Positions 32,403-39,468 of a stretch of 64,000 nucleotides of DNA are shown here, in pieces. Each line of letters opens with the position of its first letter. Position 1 is the first letter of the stretch. The notes beneath the pieces are model-generated. The model did no database searches. It was given only the letters and a program-made list of their open reading frames with translations, and was not told where the DNA came from. This DNA is from Actinomadura_E scrupuli (GTDB lineage Bacteria; Actinomycetota; Actinomycetes; Streptosporangiales; Streptosporangiaceae), in NCBI RefSeq assembly GCF_050971785.1, contig NZ_JBPCCU010000001.1, positions 744,001 to 808,000 on the forward strand. The letters run 5' to 3'. A program made the position numbers and the translations under genes.

Positions 32403-33155
32403 ATGCGCGTCACAGTGATCGGTTGCTCCGGTAGTTTCCCCGGGCCGGAAAGTGCCGCCTCATGCTATCTGGTCGAGGCCGAGGGATTCACCCTGATGAT
32501 CGATCTCGGTAGTGGCGCACTCGGCTCGCTGAAACGTCACCACGGGCTGTACGACATCGACGCGATATTCGTCTCCCATCTCCACTACGACCACTGCCTC
32601 GACCTGTGCGGCTACTGGGTGGTGCGCCGCTACCATCCGGCCGGTGCACTCCCCAAGATCCCGGTGTTCGGCCCCGCCGGCACGGCACAGCAGCTGGCGC
32701 GCGCATGCGGGCTCGATCCCGACCCCGGCATGCGCGAGGCATTCGACTTCGAGACGTTGCTTCCCGGCTCGTTTGATATCGGGCCCTTTGCGGTGACCAC
32801 CGACCGTATGAATCATCCGGTGGAAACGTACGGCCTTCGCGTCGAACACGGCGGCAGTGCATTCGCCTACTCCTCAGATACCGGTGAATGCGACACCCTG
32901 GTGAGGCTCGCCGATCAGGCAGATCTCTTCCTCTGCGAGGCGTCGTGGGCCGACCAGAGCATGTCGCCGGATCTGCACCTGACGGGACGGGAGGCCGGCG
33001 AGCACGCCGCCCGTGCGGGGGCGGCCAGTCTCGTGCTCACCCATCTGATCCCCTGGGACGACGACGGACCGGAACGCACTTTCGCCGAGGCCAAGGAGAG
33101 CGGCTTCTCCGGCAGCATCGCGCTCGCCCACGAGGGCGACGTCTACGAGATCTGA
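32403..33155 (+). CDS. MBL-fold metallo-hydrolase (RNase Z-like/phosphodiesterase branch)
   Basis: A 250-residue metallo-beta-lactamase-fold hydrolase. The first metal motif is SHLHYDHCLDL, a variant of HxHxDH; NHPVETYGLR and SSDTGECDTL supply further ligands, and THLIPWDD is near the end. The branch is that of the cyclic phosphodiesterase/RNase Z-like proteins, whose role in this position next to murI and rph is unknown. The ribosome binding site GAGGAG precedes the ATG by about 8 nt. Confidence 0.9.
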   Translation: MRVTVIGCSGSFPGPESAASCYLVEAEGFTLMIDLGSGALGSLKRHHGLYDIDAIFVSHLHYDHCLDLCGYWVVRRYHPAGALPKIPVFGPAGTAQQLARACGLDPDPGMREAFDFETLLPGSFDIGPFAVTTDRMNHPVETYGLRVEHGGSAFAYSSDTGECDTLVRLADQADLFLCEASWADQSMSPDLHLTGREAGEHAARAGAASLVLTHLIPWDDDGPERTFAEAKESGFSGSIALAHEGDVYEI

Positions 33156-33207
33156 GCGGGTGATCCCGGCCGGCGAGATCCCGTGCCGGTAACCCGATCG
33201 CGGTCGA

Positions 33208-33213
33208 TAAGCT
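33208..33213 (+). promoter_or_regulatory. -10 box (TAAGCT) of the leaderless rph promoter
   Basis: TAAGCT ends 6 nt before ATG 33220, with no ribosome binding site. The same hexamer precedes mec. Confidence 0.45.
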
Positions 33214-33219
33214 GAGGTC

Positions 33220-33939
33220 ATGTCCCGCCCCGATGGTCGTGCGACCGACCAGCTCCGTCCCGTCCGTTTCCAGCGAGGCTGGCTCGACAACGCGGAGGGT
33301 TCCGTGCTCGTCGAGTTCGGTGGCACCCGCGTGCTGTGCGCCGCCTCCGTACAGAACTCGGTGCCGCGCTGGCGGCGGGACAGCGGGCTCGGCTGGCTGA
33401 CCGCCGAGTACGCGATGCTGCCGCGCGCCACCAACACCCGTAACGACCGCGAGTCGGTGAAGGGCAAGATCGGCGGGCGCACCCAGGAGATCTCCCGGCT
33501 CATCGGCCGGTCGCTCCGCGCCTGCGTGGACTTCAAGGCGTTCGGCGACAACACCGTGGTCCTGGACTGCGACGTGCTGCAGGCCGACGGCGGCACTCGC
33601 ACGGCGGCCATCACCGGGGCCTACCTCGCCCTGGCCGACGCCGTCGCCTGGATGACCGAGCGCAAGCTGACCAGGGGCAATCCCCTGATCGGCTCGGTGG
33701 CCGCGATCAGCGTGGGGGTCGTCAACGGCGAGCCCCGGCTGGACCTGTGCTACGAGGAGGACGTCGCCGCCGGCACCGACATGAACGTCGTCTGCACCGG
33801 TGACGGAGCGTTCGTCGAGGTGCAGGGCACCGCCGAGGGACAGCCGTTCGACCGGTCCGAGCTGGACGCGCTGCTCGACCTCGCCCTGGGCGGTTGTGCC
33901 GAGCTCACCCGCCTCCAGCACGCGGCACTGTCCGCCTGA
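33220..33939 (+). CDS. rph: Ribonuclease PH
   Basis: A 239-residue phosphorolytic 3'-5' exoribonuclease that trims tRNA 3' ends. RPDGRATDQLRPVRF opens the protein; GWLTAEYAMLPRAT, RTQEISRLIGRSLR and DCDVLQADGGTRTAAITGA are the catalytic and phosphate-binding blocks. Length and motifs are normal. rdgB follows 62 bp downstream. Confidence 0.96.
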   Translation: MSRPDGRATDQLRPVRFQRGWLDNAEGSVLVEFGGTRVLCAASVQNSVPRWRRDSGLGWLTAEYAMLPRATNTRNDRESVKGKIGGRTQEISRLIGRSLRACVDFKAFGDNTVVLDCDVLQADGGTRTAAITGAYLALADAVAWMTERKLTRGNPLIGSVAAISVGVVNGEPRLDLCYEEDVAAGTDMNVVCTGDGAFVEVQGTAEGQPFDRSELDALLDLALGGCAELTRLQHAALSA

Positions 33940-34001
33940 GACCCCGCCGTCCGGCGCCCGCGTCTCCGCACCGCGGAGCTCACGAAGGTAACGCAGAGGG
34001 T

Positions 34002-34643
34002 ATGAAGATCGTCCTAGCGACCCGGAATCCCGGGAAGATCGTCGAACTACGCCGCATCCTCGACGAGCTCCGGGCGGACGACCCGGATGGGCGGCTCGCC
34101 GGCTTCGACGTGGTCGGGCTGGAGGAGTTCCCGGACGCGCCGGACGTGCCCGAGACGGAGCTGACCTTCGCCGGCAACGCGCTGCTCAAGGCACGGGCGA
34201 TCGCCGCCCACACCGGGCTGCCCGCGATCTCCGACGACTCCGGGCTGTGCGTCGACGCGCTGAACGGCATGCCCGGGGTGCTCTCCGCGCGCTGGTCGGG
34301 CCGCTTCGGCAGTGCCGCGCCGGACAAGGACTTGGCCAATCTCCACCTCGTCCTGGACCAGCTCAGCGATGTCGCGCCCGATGACCGGGGCGCGCACTTC
34401 GTCTGCGTGGCCGCGCTGGTGCTGCCGGAGCGCGGAGAGCACACCGTGGAGGGCCGGATGGACGGCCGGATCATCGAGGCGCCTCGAGGTGACGGCGGCT
34501 TCGGTTACGACCCGATCTTCATGGTGGACGGCGACACCCGGACGAGCGCCGAGCTGACCGCGGCGGAGAAGGACGCCATCAGCCACCGCGGCAAGGCGCT
34601 GCGGGCACTGGCCCGGCTGCTGCCCGAGCTGCTGGCGGGCTGA
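34002..34643 (+). CDS. rdgB: RdgB/HAM1 family non-canonical purine NTP pyrophosphatase
   Basis: A 213-residue house-cleaning enzyme that removes dITP and XTP. LATRNPGKIVELR is the phosphate-binding N-terminus, ETELTFAGNALLKARA and SDDSGLCVDALNGMPGV are the catalytic blocks, and GGFGYDPIF and SHRGKALRAL close the active site. GAGGG lies directly before the ATG. The gene order with rph is typical. Confidence 0.96.
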   Translation: MKIVLATRNPGKIVELRRILDELRADDPDGRLAGFDVVGLEEFPDAPDVPETELTFAGNALLKARAIAAHTGLPAISDDSGLCVDALNGMPGVLSARWSGRFGSAAPDKDLANLHLVLDQLSDVAPDDRGAHFVCVAALVLPERGEHTVEGRMDGRIIEAPRGDGGFGYDPIFMVDGDTRTSAELTAAEKDAISHRGKALRALARLLPELLAG

Positions 34644-34734
34644 GGAAACCCCCCGGCCATCACGACCTGAGAGCGGGCCCAAGCCGTGACCACACGCCGG
34701 CCGGTCGCCTCGCCCCGGCTCGGGCGCTGATCGG

Positions 34735-35685
34735 TCAGTGCCCCGGCGGCTCGGGCTGCAGCCGGGTACGCAGCCGTACGACCGTGCCGGACCAGCCGGT
34801 GCGCACATGCACGGCGTCCACCAGCATCCGGGCGCCCCACAGCCCCTCGAAACCGGTGCCGGGCTCCGGCGGGAGGAAGCCGACCAGCCCATCGGGCCGC
34901 CAGTGGCCGAAGTCGACCACCTCGCAGACCACGAAGTCGTCCTCGCCCCACAGCCGCAGCTCCATCGGCGGCGACCCGTGCTTGATCGCGTTGCCCACCA
35001 CCGAGTCCACGGCCTGCCGGAACTTCGCCATCTCCAGCCCGTGCATCGCCAGCCGCCGGGCGTGGCTCTCGACGAACCGCCGCACCCCGCGGAGGTCCTC
35101 CAGTCGCTCGAAGGACAGCGTGACCGGCAGTTCCGCCGGAGCGGGCAACGGCATCCGGTCGCAGTCGACGCCGAAGCGCTCGGGGTCGTCGTAGCCGCGG
35201 TTGCGGTGCGTGCCGTGCCAGCCGACCAGCATCGGATGCGTCCGCCGGGCGGCGTCCAGAACCTCGGGGGCCGCCCGCCGGGTGTCGTACCCGCAGATCA
35301 CCTGGGCCGGGGTGGTGGAGAAGGCGGCGTTCACCACCGCTTCGTACCGGGACCATTCGACGGTCTCCAGCGGGGAACGTCCCGGCAGGAAGGGCTCGGC
35401 GAGCACCCGCACCCGGCGCGGCGCGACGGCGTGCACGATGTCGTTGTAGCTCGCGATGGTGCGGACCGGGTGCTGGTAGAAGGTGGCCGCGTCGATGAAC
35501 CGCACGGGGCCCGCGTCGGAGCCGAGCATGTCGTGCAGCGCCGCCGAGCTGGGCCCGGGGACGACGGCCAGGACCTCGTCGTCCGCCTCCAGACCGGCCT
35601 TCAGGAAGGGAACGGTGGCGGTGAGGAACTCTGCTTCACCGCCGTACAGCAGTGCCTGGTGCACAAGCCTCTCGTCTCTGCTCAC
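34735..35685 (-). CDS. MEDS-domain anti-sigma/histidine-kinase-like protein (second in operon, N-box Glu missing)
   Basis: A 316-residue protein. Residues 5-170 form a MEDS sensory domain (HQALLYGGEAEFLTATVPFLKAGL opening). Residues 190-316 form a HATPase_c domain of the RsbW-like type. Its N-box reads DSVVGNAIKHG, with Ser where the catalytic Glu of active kinases stands; the paralogue at 36673 keeps that Glu (TEVATNAIRHG). The G1 box is DFGHWRP. It may bind ATP or a partner without phosphorylating. Its ATG overlaps the stop of the STAS gene (ATGA). Confidence 0.82.
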   Translation of the reverse strand: MSRDERLVHQALLYGGEAEFLTATVPFLKAGLEADDEVLAVVPGPSSAALHDMLGSDAGPVRFIDAATFYQHPVRTIASYNDIVHAVAPRRVRVLAEPFLPGRSPLETVEWSRYEAVVNAAFSTTPAQVICGYDTRRAAPEVLDAARRTHPMLVGWHGTHRNRGYDDPERFGVDCDRMPLPAPAELPVTLSFERLEDLRGVRRFVESHARRLAMHGLEMAKFRQAVDSVVGNAIKHGSPPMELRLWGEDDFVVCEVVDFGHWRPDGLVGFLPPEPGTGFEGLWGARMLVDAVHVRTGWSGTVVRLRTRLQPEPPGH

Positions 35686-36650
35686 GATGCGGCTCCCCGC
35701 CCGCGGGAGATGCCGGGCAGCCGGTGCCAGCCCACCATCTCGATCACTTGCTCGACGTCCGGGCGGAGATTGTCCAGGACGAGCCCGCCGCCCTTGGGCA
35801 ACTGCATCGCGTAGACCGCGAGCAGATTCAGTGCGCCCAGATCGATGAAGCTGAGCCGGGTGAAGTCGAGGTGGACCTTGCTCCTGGTCACCGCCACCGC
35901 CACCGACGAGAGCGTCTCGGCGAACACGGCGTGCCGTGCCCCGTCGAGTTCACCTTCGAGCCGCAGGCCGTGCGGCGCGAACGTACGGGTGATCTTCAGA
36001 ATGCCGTCATCGAATTCGGGGTTCACTTCCACGAGTACCTCGTGAGTGTTCCTAAGGGCGGTGAGCTCGTCGGGGCTGCAACTACTCCGATCGACCTGGC
36101 AGATCGCCATGGTCATGGTGCTCGGGGCGACGGCGGCTTCGAAACCCTGCTCACAGCCGAGCATGAGATCCGAGCCGCCGGGCTCCCGCAGTGCCCAGCC
36201 CATGTCCGCGGTGACGCGGACGGCCCGGTAGCCCTGGTCGAAGGCGACGGAGATCTCCTGGTCGAGTGTCATCAACATCCGGTCCGGATCGAACCGGCCA
36301 TGGGTCCGGCAGGCCTTGTCCGGCGGGATCAGCCGCAGCTGTCCGACCTCGGTGAAGGGCGTGGGGTCGATACCGTAGCGAGTCAGCAGACCGGGAAGCT
36401 CCAACGGCCGGGAGTCGGTGACGTAGACGACCTTCTCCTGGGTCTTCAGGCCGTCGAACACGAAGTCACCGATCACGCGGTTCTGCTCTTCGCCGTTGGC
36501 GAAGGCCAACCACGCATGATCGCCGGGGCGCAGGTCGCCCACGGGCCGTTCAGCGAACCAGGTCTCCATCACCCATCCATTGCGGTTCTGGTAGATCTGC
36601 CTAGCGTACGCCGTCCACGGTTGATCAGGAGGCGAATGTTTTGCCGTCAT
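35682..36650 (-). CDS. MEDS-STAS protein (anti-sigma factor antagonist-like)
   Basis: A 322-residue protein. A MEDS domain covers about residues 30-205 (GDHAWLAFANGEEQNRVIGDFV opening), and a STAS domain covers about 220-315. The STAS helix start FTRLSFIDLGALNLL has Ser and Asp at the position normally phosphorylated in SpoIIAA-like antagonists. In a partner-switching circuit it would bind the HATPase proteins encoded on each side. It overlaps the downstream gene by 4 nt and starts 23 nt after the upstream one. Confidence 0.82.
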   Translation of the reverse strand: MTAKHSPPDQPWTAYARQIYQNRNGWVMETWFAERPVGDLRPGDHAWLAFANGEEQNRVIGDFVFDGLKTQEKVVYVTDSRPLELPGLLTRYGIDPTPFTEVGQLRLIPPDKACRTHGRFDPDRMLMTLDQEISVAFDQGYRAVRVTADMGWALREPGGSDLMLGCEQGFEAAVAPSTMTMAICQVDRSSCSPDELTALRNTHEVLVEVNPEFDDGILKITRTFAPHGLRLEGELDGARHAVFAETLSSVAVAVTRSKVHLDFTRLSFIDLGALNLLAVYAMQLPKGGGLVLDNLRPDVEQVIEMVGWHRLPGISRGRGAAS

Positions 36651-36672
36651 GTGAGCGGATCGGCGTGAAAAG

Positions 36673-37662
36673 TCATGCCGCCGTCGCCATGTGAAGTCGT
36701 ATGGTCGTGCCCGTCAGCCCGGTGCGCACCTGCACCCGGGAGCAGAGCAGGCGCACCGCCCACAGCCCGAACCGGCCCGGCGCGGAGGGCCCCGGCGGGA
36801 CCAGGCTGAGCCCCGGGGCCGGCTTCCAGTGACCGCGGTCGCTGATCTCGCACACCAGCATGCCGGTGGCCGGATCCCGCCGCGACCCGGCCGTGACGTC
36901 GCCCGGCTCGGTCCACAGCCGCAGCGTGATCGGGGGAGTACCGTGCCGGATCGCATTCGTGGCCACCTCGGTTACCGACATGAGTAGGTGCTGCATCGCC
37001 GAATCCATCAGCGCCGCGTCCCGCCCGTACTCCGCGACGTAGGCCCGCAGCCAGTAGAGGTCCTCGGTGTCGATCCGCAGGCTCTCCGCGAACGAGGGCG
37101 GCGGCGGGAGCGGCCGGCGGTCGATGATGGAGGTGTACGCCCACGGATCCAGGTACGCGGGATTGACGCGATGCTCCCCGTCGTGCACCGCCACCGGATG
37201 GGTGCGCCGGGCCCCGTCCAGGATCGCCGGCGGCAGCGACCGCACGTCGTAGGGGCACAGGATGGACGCGCCGGTGCCGGCGAACGCGACGTTCACGATC
37301 GCCTCGATCCGCTGCCAGTCGGCGATCTCCGACGGCGTGCGGCCGTGCCAGATCGGCTCCCCGAGCAGCCGCAGCCGGCGGCCCCGCGCCGCCAGCTCGT
37401 CGGCGAAGGCCAGGCACTGCGCGAGCGTCCGGGCCGGATGGTGGTAGAACGTGACGTCCTCGATGAACTCCACCCGCGCCGCCGCGCCGCCCAGGCGCTC
37501 CCGGAGCATCCCGAGGTTGGCCCGGCCGCCGATGGCCAGCACCACGTCGCCGGTCTCGGCGCCCTGGCGCAGGAACGGCAGGGCACCGGACAGGAAGTCG
37601 CGCTCGGAGGCATAGGGCAGCGCCTCGTGTGACACGCCCGCCGTCACCACTGTGCCGTCCAT
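36673..37662 (-). CDS. MEDS-domain anti-sigma/histidine-kinase-like protein (first in operon)
   Basis: A 329-residue protein with a MEDS domain (SHEALPYASERDFLSGALPFLRQG opening, residues 10-175) and a C-terminal HATPase_c domain. The N-box TEVATNAIRHG is intact, the G1 box is DRGHWKP and GRFGLWAVRLL is the G2 region. About one third identical in layout to the protein at 34735, so the two arose by duplication. It is the promoter-proximal gene of three and should be the active kinase of the set. No sigma factor gene is adjacent. Confidence 0.82.
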   Translation of the reverse strand: MDGTVVTAGVSHEALPYASERDFLSGALPFLRQGAETGDVVLAIGGRANLGMLRERLGGAAARVEFIEDVTFYHHPARTLAQCLAFADELAARGRRLRLLGEPIWHGRTPSEIADWQRIEAIVNVAFAGTGASILCPYDVRSLPPAILDGARRTHPVAVHDGEHRVNPAYLDPWAYTSIIDRRPLPPPPSFAESLRIDTEDLYWLRAYVAEYGRDAALMDSAMQHLLMSVTEVATNAIRHGTPPITLRLWTEPGDVTAGSRRDPATGMLVCEISDRGHWKPAPGLSLVPPGPSAPGRFGLWAVRLLCSRVQVRTGLTGTTIRLHMATAA

Positions 37663-37833
37663 GCGCCTGCCATCCCCACCGGATAGATCCGACCAAAATA
37701 CGCCCGTCGCCAGGCCGGCCGCACGATCGCTTTTTCAGATGATGAACAGAAGGTAGGGGGTTGTAGCCTCCCAGTTAGCGCACGCGCAGGGGCGCGCAGG
37801 TGCCGACCGCGCTGCGTGATCCTGGAAAGCCTA

Positions 37834-37857
37834 ATGGGCGGCCATTCGGCCGCCCAT
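37834..37857 (-). terminator. Hairpin after the tRNA gene
   Basis: A perfect 10-bp stem (37834-37843 with 37848-37857) around a 4-nt loop, 8 nt past the tRNA 3' end on the minus strand, followed by TAGGCTTTCC. This is a plausible terminator for the HNH-tRNA transcript. Confidence 0.6.
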
Positions 37858-37865
37858 CAAAGGTG

Positions 37866-37939
37866 TGGGGTCGGCGAGATTCGAACTCGCACTGTAATGG
37901 ACCTAAACCATTCGCCTCCTGCCGTTGGGCTACGACCCC
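37866..37939 (-). tRNA. tRNA with UAG anticodon and short variable loop (nominal Leu, type I fold)
   Basis: A 74-nt gene that folds without mismatch: acceptor stem GGGGTCG/CGACCCC, D stem GCC/GGC, anticodon stem AATGG/CCATT, T stem GCGAG/CTCGC with T loop TTCGAAT, discriminator A73, CCA not encoded. The anticodon loop is TTTAGGT, so the anticodon is UAG and reads CUN Leu codons. The variable loop is only 5 nt, whereas bacterial tRNA-Leu normally has a long variable arm. The loop differs from a tRNA-Gln loop (TTTTGGT) at one base. The charged amino acid is therefore open. Its first ten bases contain the stop codon of the HNH gene. Confidence 0.85.
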
Positions 37940-38415
37940 GCTTTCGCGTTCTTGATTCTACCAGCATAGGTCGGGGTCTGCGTATGGCAGTTCGGGCAGA
38001 GGAAGCGGAGGTTCTCCCGGCGATTGTCCAGGTAGTCCCCGTTGATGTGGTCGACATGCAGTATCAGCGGCTCGCCGTTCCATTCGGTGATTCCGCATCG
38101 TCCGCAGCGGTACGGCACGCCGACCTGGTGCAGGGCGCTTCGCAAGGTCGCGCGCTTTGCTCGGTTCGAGCCGGGTGGGCTTATCACGAAGATTTGCTCG
38201 GGCCTCCTGCGGTGCGGAGATTCCCGGCCTCGATAGTGAGCCTTGCCTAAGAAATGCGATGTATCGATCTCGAACTTCTTCAACTGACGGCTGATGTGGG
38301 CGTGCATTCCGCCGGAGCCCGGAACTCCCAGGTAACGGAGAACGCCGGCGACGCTGATCGACGCCGCCGCCGCTTCGGCGAGAAGTTCGGGGGTGTACTT
38401 TCTGTATCCTGACAT
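37930..38415 (-). CDS. HNH endonuclease overlapping a tRNA gene
   Basis: A 161-residue protein. Residues 5-60 look like a helix-turn-helix DNA-binding domain (TPELLAEAAAASISVAGVL, then GGMHAHISRQLKKF). The HNH domain runs from about 104 to 150: zinc Cys pairs CGRC (104-107) and CPNC (140-143), catalytic HVDH (His120/His123), Asn-rich DNRRENLRF. This is a free-standing actinobacterial HNH family. The stop codon TAG is nucleotides 8-10 of the tRNA at 37939-37866, a 10-nt overlap. The ATG lies 6 nt after a -10 box, so it is probably leaderless. A homing or tRNA-linked mobile function is inference. Confidence 0.88.
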   Translation of the reverse strand: MSGYRKYTPELLAEAAAASISVAGVLRYLGVPGSGGMHAHISRQLKKFEIDTSHFLGKAHYRGRESPHRRRPEQIFVISPPGSNRAKRATLRSALHQVGVPYRCGRCGITEWNGEPLILHVDHINGDYLDNRRENLRFLCPNCHTQTPTYAGRIKNAKAGS

Positions 38416-38421
38416 GAATTG

Positions 38422-38427
38422 AAGGTA
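38422..38427 (-). promoter_or_regulatory. -10 box (TACCTT) of the HNH-tRNA unit
   Basis: On the minus strand TACCTT is followed by 6 nt and ATG 38415. It would drive HNH and the tRNA as one transcript. Confidence 0.4.
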
Positions 38428-38478
38428 ACGCCAGGGTGTGACAATTCCGCGACGGGCGCTCACTCTCCGGAGTGCGGG

Positions 38479-38946
38479 TCAGGCGTTGAGATCCTTGCGG
38501 AGGCGGGCCACGTGGCCGGTGGCCTTCACGTTGTAGTAGGCCTTCTCGATCTTGCCCTCGGCGTCGATGAGGAACGTCGACCGGATCACGCCGATGGTGA
38601 CCTTGCCGTACAGCTTCTTCTCCCCGTACGCCCCGTAGGCCTGCAGGACCTTCTTGTCGATGTCCGACAGCAGGGGGAAGGTCAGCCCGTCGCGGTCCCG
38701 GAACTTCGCCAGCTTGGCCTCCTTGTCCGGGGAGATGCCGATCACGGTGACGCCCTCGGCCTCCAGCTCGGGCAGCGCCTCGTTGAAGTCGATGGACTCC
38801 TTGGTGCACCCGGGGGTCATGGCCGCCGGGTAGAAGTAGAGGATCACTCGCTTGCCCCGCAGCGACGACAGCGCCACGGGCTTGCCGTCGGCGTCGGGGA
38901 GGGTGAAGTCGGGGGCGGCGTCACCGGGCTGCAGGCGTTCGGTCAC
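38479..38946 (-). CDS. bcp: BCP/PrxQ-type peroxiredoxin without the usual resolving cysteine
   Basis: A 155-residue thiol peroxidase. The peroxidatic Cys47 lies in AMTPGCTKES. In E. coli BCP a resolving Cys follows five residues later; here that position is Ile52 and no other Cys is present, so it is a 1-Cys form that must be reduced by an outside thiol (mycothiol or thioredoxin). The GTG start is chosen for GGAAGGAA 7 nt upstream. DUF3618 is divergent from it. Confidence 0.92.
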   Translation of the reverse strand: MTERLQPGDAAPDFTLPDADGKPVALSSLRGKRVILYFYPAAMTPGCTKESIDFNEALPELEAEGVTVIGISPDKEAKLAKFRDRDGLTFPLLSDIDKKVLQAYGAYGEKKLYGKVTIGVIRSTFLIDAEGKIEKAYYNVKATGHVARLRKDLNA

Positions 38947-39118
38947 AGGACATTCCTTCCGGTCATGGTCGGCTCTCACCGTACCCGGGCCGGTGCCGGA
39001 CATGGGGGATCACCGGCCGTGCTGGGGGTCTGGGCGCGGTCTACAGGGTAAGGTCCTGGCACACTCTGATCACAATCATGTGCTGCTGGACGGACGCTCG
39101 AACGATAAGGACACCGCA

Positions 39119-39421
39119 ATGGCCGACAGAGCCCGCGACCCGGAGGCGCTGGAGCGGGAGATCGAGCGCACTCGCGATGAGCTGGCGCGCACCATCGATG
39201 CGCTCGCCGAGCGGGTGAGCCCCAAGAAGGTGGCCTCGCGCAGCGTCGCCCGGGTGAAGGAGGAGGCCGGGAACGTCGCCGCCGCCATGGGGACGATCGT
39301 CGCACGGCCGGATCCCGAGGACCACGAGGCGATCACGCGGCGCAACACCGCCGTCCTGGTCGGCGCGGGCGTCGCGCTCACGGTGACCGTGCTGGTCCTG
39401 TGGCGCCGGAGCCGTCGCTGA
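39119..39421 (+). CDS. DUF3618 domain-containing small membrane protein
   Basis: A 100-residue protein. The N-terminal half is the DUF3618 amphipathic helix pattern (DPEALEREIERTRDELARTIDALAERVSPKKVA), and one transmembrane helix (about 77-95) is followed by WRRSRR. These proteins are thought to be envelope-associated in actinobacteria, but no function is known. The ATG is preceded by AAGGACACC. Confidence 0.92.
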   Translation: MADRARDPEALEREIERTRDELARTIDALAERVSPKKVASRSVARVKEEAGNVAAAMGTIVARPDPEDHEAITRRNTAVLVGAGVALTVTVLVLWRRSRR

Positions 39422-39468
39422 TCCGGGCGCTCGCCCCGCTCAGACCGAGGTGATGACGCCGCCTCGGC

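Noticed and set aside
37740..37830. Possible second RNA gene between the MEDS operon and the tRNA hairpin
   Set aside because: Some GC-rich self-complementarity is present, but no cloverleaf or other recognisable fold could be drawn. It more likely holds the MEDS operon promoter.
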